Shown: piece after piece, positions 25,816-33,330 of the stretch
How positions within the stretch are numbered: position 1 is the first letter of the stretch
Layout of the letters: the number at the start of each line of letters is the position of its first letter
NCBI GenBank assembly: GCA_016871515.1
Contig: VHDE01000045.1
Location: forward strand, 1-41,542
Length of the DNA stretch: 41,542 nucleotides
Direction of reading: 5' to 3'
DNA from: Verrucomicrobiota bacterium
Lineage (GTDB): Bacteria > Verrucomicrobiota > Verrucomicrobiia > Limisphaerales > SIBE01
The notes under the pieces: model-generated
The model's database searches: none
What the model saw: only the letters and a program-made list of their open reading frames with translations
Told to the model about the DNA's origin: nothing
Position numbers and translations under genes: made by a program

Positions 25816-26185
25816 GCTCGGACCATTCTCACAGTACCACCCACGATGTCTTGCGTGCCATGGAGGACGACGTCCGCCTGACAGGCGCGCCAGAATGGAT
25901 TCTCGATCCGCGAATTGAATTTGTAGTGGATCGAAAGAAAATTGCGGAGGAGTAGTTCGGGTGCTTTACGCGGCCTTGGACTTGGACGCCATTCAGACCG
26001 CAACAACCAAAGGGAAACTTCCTGCTGATAGTGCAATTCATGTTTTCGATTCCAGCGGCAAAGGCGCTGTAACCAACCGGGAAGGGACGTGGCAGGGATT
26101 GGCAGAAATTGAGCAGGAGGAAGGATTTAGCCGCTTTCGTGCGACGCTGGCTCGCGCCGTCATGCACCAATTACGTCGCGCTTAG
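25761..26185 (+). pseudogene. Unrecognised gene remnant with a frameshift
   Basis: The frame open from 25761 ends in a segment with good protein character, STTHDVLRAMEDDVRLTGAP then EWILDPRIEFVVDRKKIAEE, and stops at 25953-25955. A second frame starting with GTG at 25961 follows at once (VLYAALDLDAIQTATTKGK, later LAEIEQEEGFSRFRATLARAVM) and stops at 26185. A single-base change near 25953 would join them into one C-terminal region, which suggests one broken gene. Two overlapping small genes are the alternative. I do not know the family. No start codon with a sensible leader is seen. Confidence 0.35.
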
Positions 26186-26273
26186 TGCTATCGCGGCGCG
26201 CACGGAGTGACGCGCCCTGACGCGCCCTGCCGCTGTTTCGTTGTTTCAATTTGAGCCAATTCCCAAGGCGTGC

Positions 26274-29213
26274 TCAGTCGCGCGCGCCAGTGGCACAGCA
26301 GCGCAAATAGAGTCGCAGCAAATGCAGCTCATCGTAACTGATCGCGCGGCCCAACGCCTCGTGAATTGGCGCGAGACGTTCCAAGCCCAGTTGCTCGAAA
26401 GCGGCCAAAACACGATTGCGGTCCGCCTCGGCTAATCTAGACGAAGCGAAGAGGCGTTCCGGATCGAGTCTGGCGCCCGACTCGAAGTATCGCTGGAGGT
26501 GCTGAATCACGGTGCTGGTTACGACGTTGTACCGCTCGGCGATTGCTTCGATGGATTCGCCGGCGGCAAACAATTCGCCAACTTCCTGGAACCGCCGTTT
26601 TACGACGGGACGGATAATGAACCGTGACGTTTCCGGCTGCGCAGTGCGCTTCGACGTCAAACCGCGCGCCTCGCAATACTCGCGAATGCATTTCAAGAAA
26701 ACCTCGCCGTAATTGGCCAACTTCGCCTGGCCAACGCCGTTGATCTCGAGAAATTCGGCTGCACTTTGCGGAAGGAAAGCAGCCATCTCTGTCAGCGCAC
26801 GATCCGAAAAGATCACGTACGGCGGAACACTCGCGGCAGCCGCAAGCTCCCGCCGCAACGCCCGGAGTCGCTGGAACAATTCCGCGTCATGCTCAGCCGG
26901 CGTCAATTCGGTGGGTTTCGCCGTGGCCAGCGGCTTCCCTGCCACATGCGCTTTCTCCTGTCCCTTGAGGACATCCCAAGCTTTCGAAGTTAGACGCAAT
27001 CCGCCGAATTCGAGTTCTTGGTCCACCAGGCCAAGCCGAATAAACTGTTGCGCCAATTCGCGCCATTCATCGGTCGAATGCTCCAGGCCAATGCCGTAGG
27101 TGCTCAATTCATGATGGCGTCGCGCTAGAATTCGTTCGGAACGCGAGCCGCGCAAGATCGCAATAATGTGAGCGGGACCAAACATCTCGCCGGTGCGCTT
27201 GACGCACGAAAGGAATTTCTGCGCCGCCACTGTGACGTCTTTCATCTCGCCATTGGCTGGCGCTTCGATGCAGTTGTCGCAATGGCCGCACGGGGGCTCG
27301 AAGACCTCGCCGAAATAAGCCAGCAAAGGGACGCGCCGGCAATCACGCGCTTCGGCGTATCGCATCAGGGCGTTCAGCCGCGCTTGGCGCCCAGGTCGTT
27401 CTGATGGCGCGCCTTCATCGATGAAATGCCGAATGGTCATCGCATCGCCTCGGCTGTAGAGAAGCAAGCAGTCCGCGGGCAGCCCATCGCGTCCGGCGCG
27501 GCCAATTTCCTGATAATAACTCTCGACATCCTTCGGCAAGTGGGCGTGAACAACGAACCGCACATTCGATTTGTTGATGCCCATGCCAAAGGCGACCGTT
27601 GCCACCATCAATGGCGCGTTATCACGGATGAATTGTTCCTGGTTCTGGCGCCGCAGGTCATCGTCGAGTCCGGCATGATATGGCAAAGCCGCCCAGCCGT
27701 TTGCATTCAGCGAGGCGGAAAGTTCGTCCACTTGCTTGCGCGTGCTGCAATAAATAATGCCGGACTCGCCCCGATGCTGTTCGAGAAATCCGAGCACTTG
27801 CGCCAGGCTGTCATGACGCGGTTCGACGGCTAGCAAAAGATTCGGGCGGTTGAAGCTGGCGATGAACTCGCCGTCTGAAGGAATCTCAAGCAGCCGCCGC
27901 ATGTCTTCACGGACCCTCTCGGGCGCCGTGGCGGTCAGCGCAAGACAAACGGCTTCCGGAAACCGCCGGCGCGCCGCATTGAGTTGGCGGTACTCGGGCC
28001 GGAAATCATGTCCCCATTCGGAAATGCAATGCGCTTCATCCACCGCGAAACAGGCCAGCCGGCTTTGCTCGATCAACAAGAGCGTTTCCGGACGCGACAA
28101 AGTTTCCGGCGCGACGTAGAGAATCTTGACGCCGCCAGCGCGAACGCGATTCGCAATCGACACATACTCGGAGAGCTGCAACGTGCTGTTCAGAAATGCT
28201 GCCGGAACCTCGAGTTCCCGGAGTTGGCTGACTTGGTCTTGCATGAGCGCGATGAGCGGCGAGACCACAAGTGTCAGACCTTCAAACAGCAGCGCGGGCA
28301 GCTGATAGCAAAGCGACTTGCCGCCGCCAGTGGGCATGACGACCAGCGTGTCACGGCGTTGAAGCACACGCTGGACAACGTCAGCTTGCACGGGAAGAAA
28401 GTCGGTGAAACCGAATGTCTCCTTTAGGACGGCGCGCGCATCGTCAAGCAAGTGAGCACGTGAGCAGATAGGCAGGCCGACGGGAAATGTCGCTGCGGCA
28501 TTCTCTTCATCTTCAATTGGAGCGCGGACAGCCTTGTCCCCGACTGCCGCGGTGGAAGATGAATCGGAACATGCGGACAATGCCGTCGATGGTCCAGTCG
28601 TGGGCAACCAACCAGACAGTTGAACGTAGCACCGCGGCTCTTCATCGGGTTTGTCCTTCGGCCGCCACCAATGCGCGAGCGAGACGCGCAACAGCGTGCC
28701 GGCCGGGATGATCTTCAGCGGCTCTTGAAACCCGACGAAGGTCAGCGTTCGCCCGCCGTCCTCGGGCGCGCAGCGGTAGCGAATACGCTTGCCGTCGCAA
28801 TCCAATTGCAAGGGCCGCTCTGGTATCCATAACATCGTCGAACGTTTGGGCAAGCCCGTCCGCTCAGCGATGTAAAGTGCGCCTGATGGGGAAGGTTGCA
28901 CCAGTCCATCGAACAATTGATCAGGTCCCCCCTTCAGTGGAGGCATGTGTTGCCGGAGAGCTGGCTCGATATATCGCAAACGCTTTAAACGTCGCGCGGT
29001 CAGCACTCGAATGTTCTCCACATGCGGCGGGATAATGTTCGGCTCAGGCGCCGCTTCCACCTCCCAGATTTCTCCGACTTGGTATTCCAAACCCGCGCGT
29101 TCATTCGTCGCCGCATCTAGCGCGATCAGTCGAACACTGCGCCCTTCTTCGGTGATGCCGCCAACGCAAGCTCCCCCGCCACGGCGCGTCTTCGCGACGA
29201 TCAAGACTTTCAT
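26274..29213 (-). CDS. recQ: RecQ helicase with N-terminal dual-OB-like domain
   Basis: A 979-residue superfamily-2 DNA helicase. Residues 1 to about 203 form an extra beta-rich domain (MKVLIVAKTRRGGGACVGGI, later HWWRPKDKPDEEPRCYVQLSG) that I take for the dual-OB domain known from stand-alone proteins. A low-complexity linker (204-250) contains a repeat-derived GDKAVRAP. The RecQ core has a Q-like FTDFLPVQ, Walker A TGGGKS (295-300), DEAH (392-395), the aromatic loop SEWGHDFRPEYRQL and GRAGRDG (571-577). Zinc ligands are C625, C642, C645 and C648. Winged-helix, HRDC (about 770-850) and C-terminal helix-turn-helix (about 865-975) regions follow. E. coli RecQ is about 610 residues. It starts 7 bases after a DUF488 gene, so the two are probably cotranscribed. 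Confidence 0.93.
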   Translation of the reverse strand: MKVLIVAKTRRGGGACVGGITEEGRSVRLIALDAATNERAGLEYQVGEIWEVEAAPEPNIIPPHVENIRVLTARRLKRLRYIEPALRQHMPPLKGGPDQLFDGLVQPSPSGALYIAERTGLPKRSTMLWIPERPLQLDCDGKRIRYRCAPEDGGRTLTFVGFQEPLKIIPAGTLLRVSLAHWWRPKDKPDEEPRCYVQLSGWLPTTGPSTALSACSDSSSTAAVGDKAVRAPIEDEENAAATFPVGLPICSRAHLLDDARAVLKETFGFTDFLPVQADVVQRVLQRRDTLVVMPTGGGKSLCYQLPALLFEGLTLVVSPLIALMQDQVSQLRELEVPAAFLNSTLQLSEYVSIANRVRAGGVKILYVAPETLSRPETLLLIEQSRLACFAVDEAHCISEWGHDFRPEYRQLNAARRRFPEAVCLALTATAPERVREDMRRLLEIPSDGEFIASFNRPNLLLAVEPRHDSLAQVLGFLEQHRGESGIIYCSTRKQVDELSASLNANGWAALPYHAGLDDDLRRQNQEQFIRDNAPLMVATVAFGMGINKSNVRFVVHAHLPKDVESYYQEIGRAGRDGLPADCLLLYSRGDAMTIRHFIDEGAPSERPGRQARLNALMRYAEARDCRRVPLLAYFGEVFEPPCGHCDNCIEAPANGEMKDVTVAAQKFLSCVKRTGEMFGPAHIIAILRGSRSERILARRHHELSTYGIGLEHSTDEWRELAQQFIRLGLVDQELEFGGLRLTSKAWDVLKGQEKAHVAGKPLATAKPTELTPAEHDAELFQRLRALRRELAAAASVPPYVIFSDRALTEMAAFLPQSAAEFLEINGVGQAKLANYGEVFLKCIREYCEARGLTSKRTAQPETSRFIIRPVVKRRFQEVGELFAAGESIEAIAERYNVVTSTVIQHLQRYFESGARLDPERLFASSRLAEADRNRVLAAFEQLGLERLAPIHEALGRAISYDELHLLRLYLRCCATGARD
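28519..28539. repeat. Repeat segment inside the recQ linker
   Basis: The sequence GGAGCGCGGAC-A-GCC-TT-GTCC matches the intergenic repeat at 25343-25363 at 18 of 21 positions. It is translated (on the - strand) as DKAVRAP in the poorly conserved linker between the dual-OB-like domain and the helicase core. This suggests that a mobile repeat entered the coding frame without breaking it. Confidence 0.45.
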
Positions 29214-29220
29214 AACTTCT

Positions 29221-29709
29221 TCACTCCGGCAGCAAGTGCTCTATCTCTCCGCCAAGATCGTGCTGCAAGCGCGCGGCTAAGAGCGAGCGGTGACAAGCTG
29301 CCGGTTCGCGCTCGACACAAAACAGAGCAACAACCTTCGCATCGACTAATCGTTCAACAAACTTTCGGCTGTCAAATGCTGACAGACATTCATTCTGGTA
29401 TCCGCTGATAAATGTCTCGCCAAGCGTGGTGCGCTTGCGTTTGGTGGCGCCCTCGAGTTTGTCGGCTTCAGCTTGGCGCTGGCGCAGCGCTGGGTTTGGA
29501 GCAACTTCGCGGAAATGCTGGTAGCGAATCCCCAATTCGGCCAGCCGCCTTTGCAACCGCGCGCTGTTCGCAAACGCATACTCGGAACCGCGCACGCCGC
29601 GCCGCCAACGAATGTCGCAGAACGTATCCACTCCGGCTCGCACTAGGGCTTCGAAAAAGGCGCCCTCCGTGAATCCATAAACACCGATGGTAACGATCTT
29701 CAATAACAT
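29221..29709 (-). CDS. DUF488 family protein (first of two)
   Basis: A 162-residue protein of the DUF488 family. The N-terminal strand KIVTIGVYGFTEGAFFEALV leads to the conserved DIR (32-34) followed by basic residues (WRRGVRG). The C-terminal signature FCVEREPAACHRSLLA has C131 and the C139-H140-R141 triplet. DUF488 proteins are soluble, of unknown biochemical activity, and often occur near nucleic-acid or restriction-like genes; that is family knowledge from memory. It lies 7 bases upstream of recQ on the same strand. A 91-bp gap with a palindrome separates it from the second DUF488 gene. The long charged middle (residues 78-97) is specific to this subgroup. Confidence 0.88.
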   Translation of the reverse strand: MLLKIVTIGVYGFTEGAFFEALVRAGVDTFCDIRWRRGVRGSEYAFANSARLQRRLAELGIRYQHFREVAPNPALRQRQAEADKLEGATKRKRTTLGETFISGYQNECLSAFDSRKFVERLVDAKVVALFCVEREPAACHRSLLAARLQHDLGGEIEHLLPE

Positions 29710-29722
29710 AGCTGGCGTGGCA

Positions 29723-29782
29723 GCGTCTCGGCAGGGCGCCGCAATTCGTTCCTTCTAAATGGGCGGCGCTCTGCCGAGACGC
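29723..29782. repeat. 20-bp inverted repeat between the DUF488 genes
   Basis: GCGTCTCGGCAGGGCGCCGC (29723-29742) and GCGGCGCTCTGCCGAGACGC (29763-29782) are reverse complements with one mismatch, separated by 20 bases. No T-tract follows. It sits between two genes on the same strand and may weaken cotranscription or stabilise mRNA ends. It resembles REPIN-type palindromes. Confidence 0.75.
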
Positions 29783-29800
29783 CGCTACGGTCGATGCTCT

Positions 29801-30415
29801 TCATTCCTCCTCCGAATCAAGCGGTGCGTAGCGCTTTCGTGACGTAAAGGAGGACGGGCCGAACAAATCCATTTGCCCTTGTGTGAGCCGGTCGATGACC
29901 TGAGTTTGCGTCAGCAACTGGCCGCCCTCATCGATATGACAGACTGGGATGCCCGCCGCTGCGAGTGCTTCGCCGATAAGCTTGCTGCGATGACATTGCT
30001 CGGGACGTCCTTCGCTGCACATGAGCGCGGCGCGGCGCTGCTGTTCGAAAGCGGTCTTGAGGCGATCAATGCCCGCCTGAAAGAATGGTTGAGCGCGAAC
30101 TTTGTCATAGTCCACTTTGCCATCGGTATGACACGCAGGGTCCTTCGGTTGTCCACCCAGAATATCACCCATGAAGATGTATCGAATGCCCGCTCGCTCG
30201 ATATGGTGCTGAAGCAGCTCTTTCGAGAACTCCGGTTTGAACTTCGAGTAAGGCGCCGTTCGCACATCGATCAAGTAATCGATGCGATTTGCTTTCAACG
30301 TCGCCACAAATTCGCCGATAGATCGCGCTCCGTAACCGATGGTGTGGAGCGGCGGTCTTTCTCCCGCAGACGCGGGCGCCTGACTTGACGGCAGCTCTGA
30401 TTCCTGGGATGTCAT
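29801..30415 (-). CDS. DUF488 family protein (second of two)
   Basis: A 204-residue DUF488 protein only distantly like its neighbour. It opens with the family motif [19 protein letters not shown], then has [12 protein letters not shown] (DVR at 50-52), [13 protein letters not shown] and the signature [16 protein letters not shown] (C133, C141-H142-R143). The tail, [10 protein letters not shown], is typical of the longer subgroup. The ATG at 30415 is chosen; the frame extends to 30502, but the extra residues ([17 protein letters not shown]) come from the join with the VOC fragment. It is the first intact gene of the recQ/DUF488 unit, and its own promoter region seems to have been replaced by a fragment. 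Confidence 0.88.
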   Translation of the reverse strand: MTSQESELPSSQAPASAGERPPLHTIGYGARSIGEFVATLKANRIDYLIDVRTAPYSKFKPEFSKELLQHHIERAGIRYIFMGDILGGQPKDPACHTDGKVDYDKVRAQPFFQAGIDRLKTAFEQQRRAALMCSEGRPEQCHRSKLIGEALAAAGIPVCHIDEGGQLLTQTQVIDRLTQGQMDLFGPSSFTSRKRYAPLDSEEE

Positions 30416-30446
30416 GAACGCTCCTGCACGCGCGACTCTGGCCGCC

Positions 30447-30656
30447 TCATCGCATCTTCTCAACTGAAAAATGCGGGTTTTCGATGGCGCCCGGGCTGCC
30501 ATCAGGGATCAAGCCCAACTCGAATCCTCCCACGGAATAGCCCGCATAGAACGGCTGATCAAAGTAAGGCTCCTGTTCCAGGACCTGGCTGTACCATGTC
30601 TTCGCCTGTCCCAAGTCAGTCACATGATAAATGACCGTTCGTAAGCCTTGAATCAT
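30447..30656 (-). pseudogene. VOC/glyoxalase-family protein, N-terminal half
   Basis: From an ATG at 30656 the frame gives MIQGLRTVIYHVTDLGQAKT, then WYSQVLEQEPYFDQPFYAGY and [17 protein letters not shown]. This is the first beta-alpha-beta-beta-beta module of a vicinal-oxygen-chelate protein, including the metal-ligand histidine of the first strand. After [17 protein letters not shown] it stops, where a full protein of about 120-130 residues would continue with the second half. The second module is missing and the sequence runs straight into the upstream region of the DUF488 gene. It is a deletion remnant. Confidence 0.75.
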
Positions 30657-30663
30657 AAACCGC

Positions 30664-30828
30664 CTATCCCATCCATAAGCCGTGTTCAGCTTCCACTTCT
30701 CGAGCGACGAGATGAAGACCATAACGGAGGATATCACTTTCATTATTCCTTCGCCCAACCTTGAGCAGTTCCGGGATCAGCCGTTTCTGCGGTTCGCTCA
30801 ATATGTGGGCCATAAACTGATTTTCCAT
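30664..30828 (-). pseudogene. Ribbon-helix-helix (ParD-like) antitoxin, truncated
   Basis: The short frame encodes MENQFMAHILSEPQKRLIPE and LLKVGRRNNESDILRYGLHL, then VAREVEAEHGLW. The block VGRRNNESDILRYGL is the characteristic second-helix pattern of ParD-like antitoxins. It stops at 30664 where the VOC fragment begins, so the toxin-binding tail and any toxin gene are lost. The start could equally be the ATG at 30813. No RelE/ParE partner is visible nearby. Confidence 0.55.
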
Positions 30829-31057
30829 TAGATGACTTCCAATTGTCAACATGCGAGAGCCGATTCAAAACCGATTCATCCCGCAGGGCTCCCGTCGCGG
30901 CATTTCGGCAAGAATTGGCAGGCCTCGAATGCAACGAAGTCGAACTAGCGTTGTCCGTTCCAAGAAGTTTTAAAACAAACTCCCGTTTCGGGCATGCTTT
31001 GAAGCCAAAGACGCCAGGAAAATTTACAGGCAATTTACATCCAGCCTGACTCCATAC
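30829..31057. other. Gap upstream of the PQQ-propeller gene
   Basis: This stretch holds the presumed promoters of the antitoxin fragment (-) and the propeller gene (+). I see no convincing gene or repeat here, only arginine-rich spurious frames. Confidence 0.4.
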
Positions 31058-32461
31058 TTGCCGCCGTCTGTCAGGAATGCGATAGGAACGGCCGGCGGCA
31101 ACCAGATAAACCGCCGCGCTTTGCGATCGATACAAACATTTCTTTCGATAGCGCTCCTCGCCGGAGCGCTATCACCCTCAATCGGCGAAAGCATCCAAGT
31201 TTCCGGGGATGCGTTGCGCAACTGGCCCCAATGGCGCGGACCGTTGGCAAATGGTGTCGCTCCATCAGCGAATCCACCGCTGAATTGGAGCGAAGCGACA
31301 AACGTCCGATGGAAATTGTCTCTTCCCGGAAAAGGGCATTCCACGCCGATTATTTGGGAGGATCGCATCTTCGTTACGGCGGCCGTGCCATTTGGCCAAT
31401 CAGTGAAGCCCGTGTACGACAATGCGCCAGGCACACACGACAACGTTCCCGTCAGCCAGCATCACCGGTTTGTCGTCCTGGCCGTAAGCCGCAAGGATGG
31501 CAAGATTCTTTGGAGCCGGACTGTGCGCGCAGAATTTCCGCACGAGGGTGGCCACGAAACGGGCAGCCTGGCTTCGAATTCACCTGTCACGGATGGCGAG
31601 TCGCTCTACCTCTGTTTTGGCTCGCGTGGACTTTATTGTTTCGACCTGAACGGCGAACTGAAGTGGAAAAAGGATTTGGGCAAGATGCAAACATTGCACG
31701 CGCATGGTGAAGGCAGCTCGCCCGTCCTGTACGGGGATTGGCTAATCATCAACTGGGACCACGAAGCCGACTCCTATCTGTATGCTTTTGACAAACGCAC
31801 GGGCAAGGAACGTTGGAAAGTCGCTCGGGATGACAAGACTTCGTGGTCAACACCGCTTGTCATCGAGCACGAAGGCAAACAGCAGGTTGTGATCAGCGCG
31901 ACCAAACGCGTCCGCGGCTACGAACTCGAGACAGGCAAGCTCATTTGGGAATGCGCCGGCCTGTCCCGCAACGTTGTTTCGTCGCCTGTGGCCGGTCATG
32001 GAATGGTCTTTGCCGCGAACAGCTACGATTGGCAGGCCATGCTCGCCATCCGGCTCGCTGGCGCCAAGGGTGATATTACCGACACGGACCGTGTGGTTTG
32101 GAAACTTAATCGGCTGACCCCTTACGTTTCTTCGCCACTCTTGTATGATGACACGCTCTATTTTCTGCGACACAATCAAAACGTCCTCTCCCGGCTGGAA
32201 CCGACAACTGGCAATCCACGGGGCGAGCCGCGTCGGCTCGATGGCATTCGAGATTTTATCTTTGCCTCACCGGTAGGCGCTGCGGGCCGCATCTACATCA
32301 CCGCTCGGGATGGCTCGACCGTCGTTTTACAGCACGACCGCGAGAATAAACCGCTCGCCCTAAATCGACTTAACGATAGCTTCAGTGCGTCACCGGCGCT
32401 GGCGGATCGGGAACTTTATCTGCGCGGCGAACAATTTCTCTACTGCATTGCGACGCCATAG
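31058..32461 (+). CDS. Secreted PQQ-like beta-propeller protein
   Basis: A protein of up to 467 residues with an N-terminal signal (LRSIQTFLSIALLAGALSPS, cleavage near IGE) and an eight-bladed quinoprotein/BamB-type propeller. It opens with NWPQWRGPLANGVAP, the usual start of this PVC subfamily, and shows repeated strand-turn motifs: KDGKILWSRTV, LNGELKWKKDL, RTGKERWKVAR, ETGKLIWECAG. No heme motif and no PQQ-binding residues can be assigned, so it may be structural or ligand-binding rather than catalytic. The start is unclear: TTG at 31058 gives the longest frame, and TTG at 31121 would place the signal peptide at the N-terminus. No ATG is available before the propeller. Confidence 0.87.
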   Translation: MPPSVRNAIGTAGGNQINRRALRSIQTFLSIALLAGALSPSIGESIQVSGDALRNWPQWRGPLANGVAPSANPPLNWSEATNVRWKLSLPGKGHSTPIIWEDRIFVTAAVPFGQSVKPVYDNAPGTHDNVPVSQHHRFVVLAVSRKDGKILWSRTVRAEFPHEGGHETGSLASNSPVTDGESLYLCFGSRGLYCFDLNGELKWKKDLGKMQTLHAHGEGSSPVLYGDWLIINWDHEADSYLYAFDKRTGKERWKVARDDKTSWSTPLVIEHEGKQQVVISATKRVRGYELETGKLIWECAGLSRNVVSSPVAGHGMVFAANSYDWQAMLAIRLAGAKGDITDTDRVVWKLNRLTPYVSSPLLYDDTLYFLRHNQNVLSRLEPTTGNPRGEPRRLDGIRDFIFASPVGAAGRIYITARDGSTVVLQHDRENKPLALNRLNDSFSASPALADRELYLRGEQFLYCIATP

Positions 32462-32565
32462 CCCGCGCAAAAGGACAATTCAACCAATAATTCCACGGTG
32501 GGTGCGGACACTTTATCGAGTCTTAGCTTTGCGTTCTTTGCGAACTTCGATTTCCCACTCATGCC

Positions 32566-32593
32566 TTGCCGGGAGGAGGCCTGACATTATAAT
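32566..32593 (+). promoter_or_regulatory. Promoter of the Phd-type antitoxin, probably leaderless mRNA
   Basis: TTGCCG (32566-32571) and a perfect TATAAT (32588-32593) are 16 bases apart. The antitoxin ATG is at 32600, only 7 bases after the -10 box, so transcription would start at or next to the start codon. No Shine-Dalgarno sequence fits in between. Confidence 0.45.
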
Positions 32594-32599
32594 GACCGT

Positions 32600-32869
32600 A
32601 TGAAGACAATGACTGCGACCCAGGCCCGGCAGAGCCTGGGGACAATTCTTTCCCGCGTGCTCCAGGGCGAAGACATTGGCATCGTCCATTCCGGCAGCGG
32701 CAAGATCATTGCCCTGCGTCCGGTGGAAGTTTACAGCGAAGACTATGCACTGATCGAATACGGCCCGGACGAGAAAGACCTCAAACGCGCTGTTCAGAAG
32801 ATCAACAAGCAAGCCAAACATGAAAAAACCACGCTCTGGAACGGGACCGCCAAAGGGCTTCGTGGTTGA
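32600..32869 (+). CDS. Phd/YefM-type antitoxin
   Basis: An 89-residue antitoxin-like protein. The N-terminal MKTMTATQARQSLGTILSRV and HSGSGKIIALRPVEVYSEDY match the DNA-binding domain of the Phd/YefM (prevent-host-death) family, which represses its own operon. The charged C-terminus (KRAVQKINKQAKHEKTTLWN) would bind a toxin. The stop at 32869 lies within a downstream overlapping frame (start 32820) that looks like the partner toxin but is truncated. The antitoxin may therefore be an orphan. The start is ATG 32600; ATG 32609 is possible. Confidence 0.82.
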   Translation: MKTMTATQARQSLGTILSRVLQGEDIGIVHSGSGKIIALRPVEVYSEDYALIEYGPDEKDLKRAVQKINKQAKHEKTTLWNGTAKGLRG

Positions 32870-33050
32870 ACTCGGGGCAAGCTGGAGACGTTGGGCCAAA
32901 CATCGCAGCGATTCGGAATTGGAGGAAATCAAGCAGCGGCCCGGGCAGCTTGTCGAAACTTTTGGAAAGCCTCATGGCCGCGCTGGCCTTGGGTTGCGCC
33001 GCCTGCATGACAACGCATTTGAGCCGTTGGTGGAAAAACCTTCTCGATCA
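32820..33050 (+). pseudogene. RelE/ParE-like toxin, truncated
   Basis: This frame overlaps the antitoxin 3' end by 50 bases, a common arrangement. It gives MKKPRSGTGPPKGFVVELGA, SWRRWAKHRSDSELEEIKQR and FGKPHGRAGLGLRRLHDNAFE. A basic helical N-terminus followed by GLGLRRLxDNxFE suits the RelE/ParE superfamily. Homology-like character ends near 33023. Sequence from an ECF sigma gene in the opposite direction follows from 33061, so the catalytic C-terminal strands are lost. The open frame runs on to 33233 as arginine-rich nonsense. The family call is tentative. Confidence 0.45.
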
Positions 33051-33060
33051 TCACGTCGCG

Positions 33061-33222
33061 CTGTGTCACATCCTCAGCGGCGTGAATGTCGCCATTCACC
33101 TGCCGGAGCGCGGCGGAATGCGCGAGGTCCACATGACGCCGAACCAATTCGGAGAAGGCGGCTTCATCGCGTGCCTCGGCGTAGCGTCTTAGCAGCATGC
33201 TTTCGTCTTCCGGTTGCATCAT
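33061..33222 (-). pseudogene. ECF sigma factor, N-terminal fragment
   Basis: The - strand frame encodes MMQPEDESMLLRRYAEARDE, AAFSELVRRHVDLAHSAALR and QVNGDIHAAEDVTQ. This is the region-2 start of the ECF sigma factors common in Verrucomicrobiota, including the AFSELVRRHVDLVYSAAL pattern and the EDVTQ end of region 2.2. It stops abruptly at Q (33061). Regions 2.3-4, which read the promoter, are missing. It is joined tail to tail with the truncated toxin. Confidence 0.72.
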
Positions 33223-33330
33223 CCGCCAAGTAACTGCCGCGACGCCCAAAATCGCGCTAACGAGATTTGGATGCTTCAAGAATGCGATGGATTTTTTTGA
33301 AGGTCTCGGGAATATTTTCAGCCACTAGGC

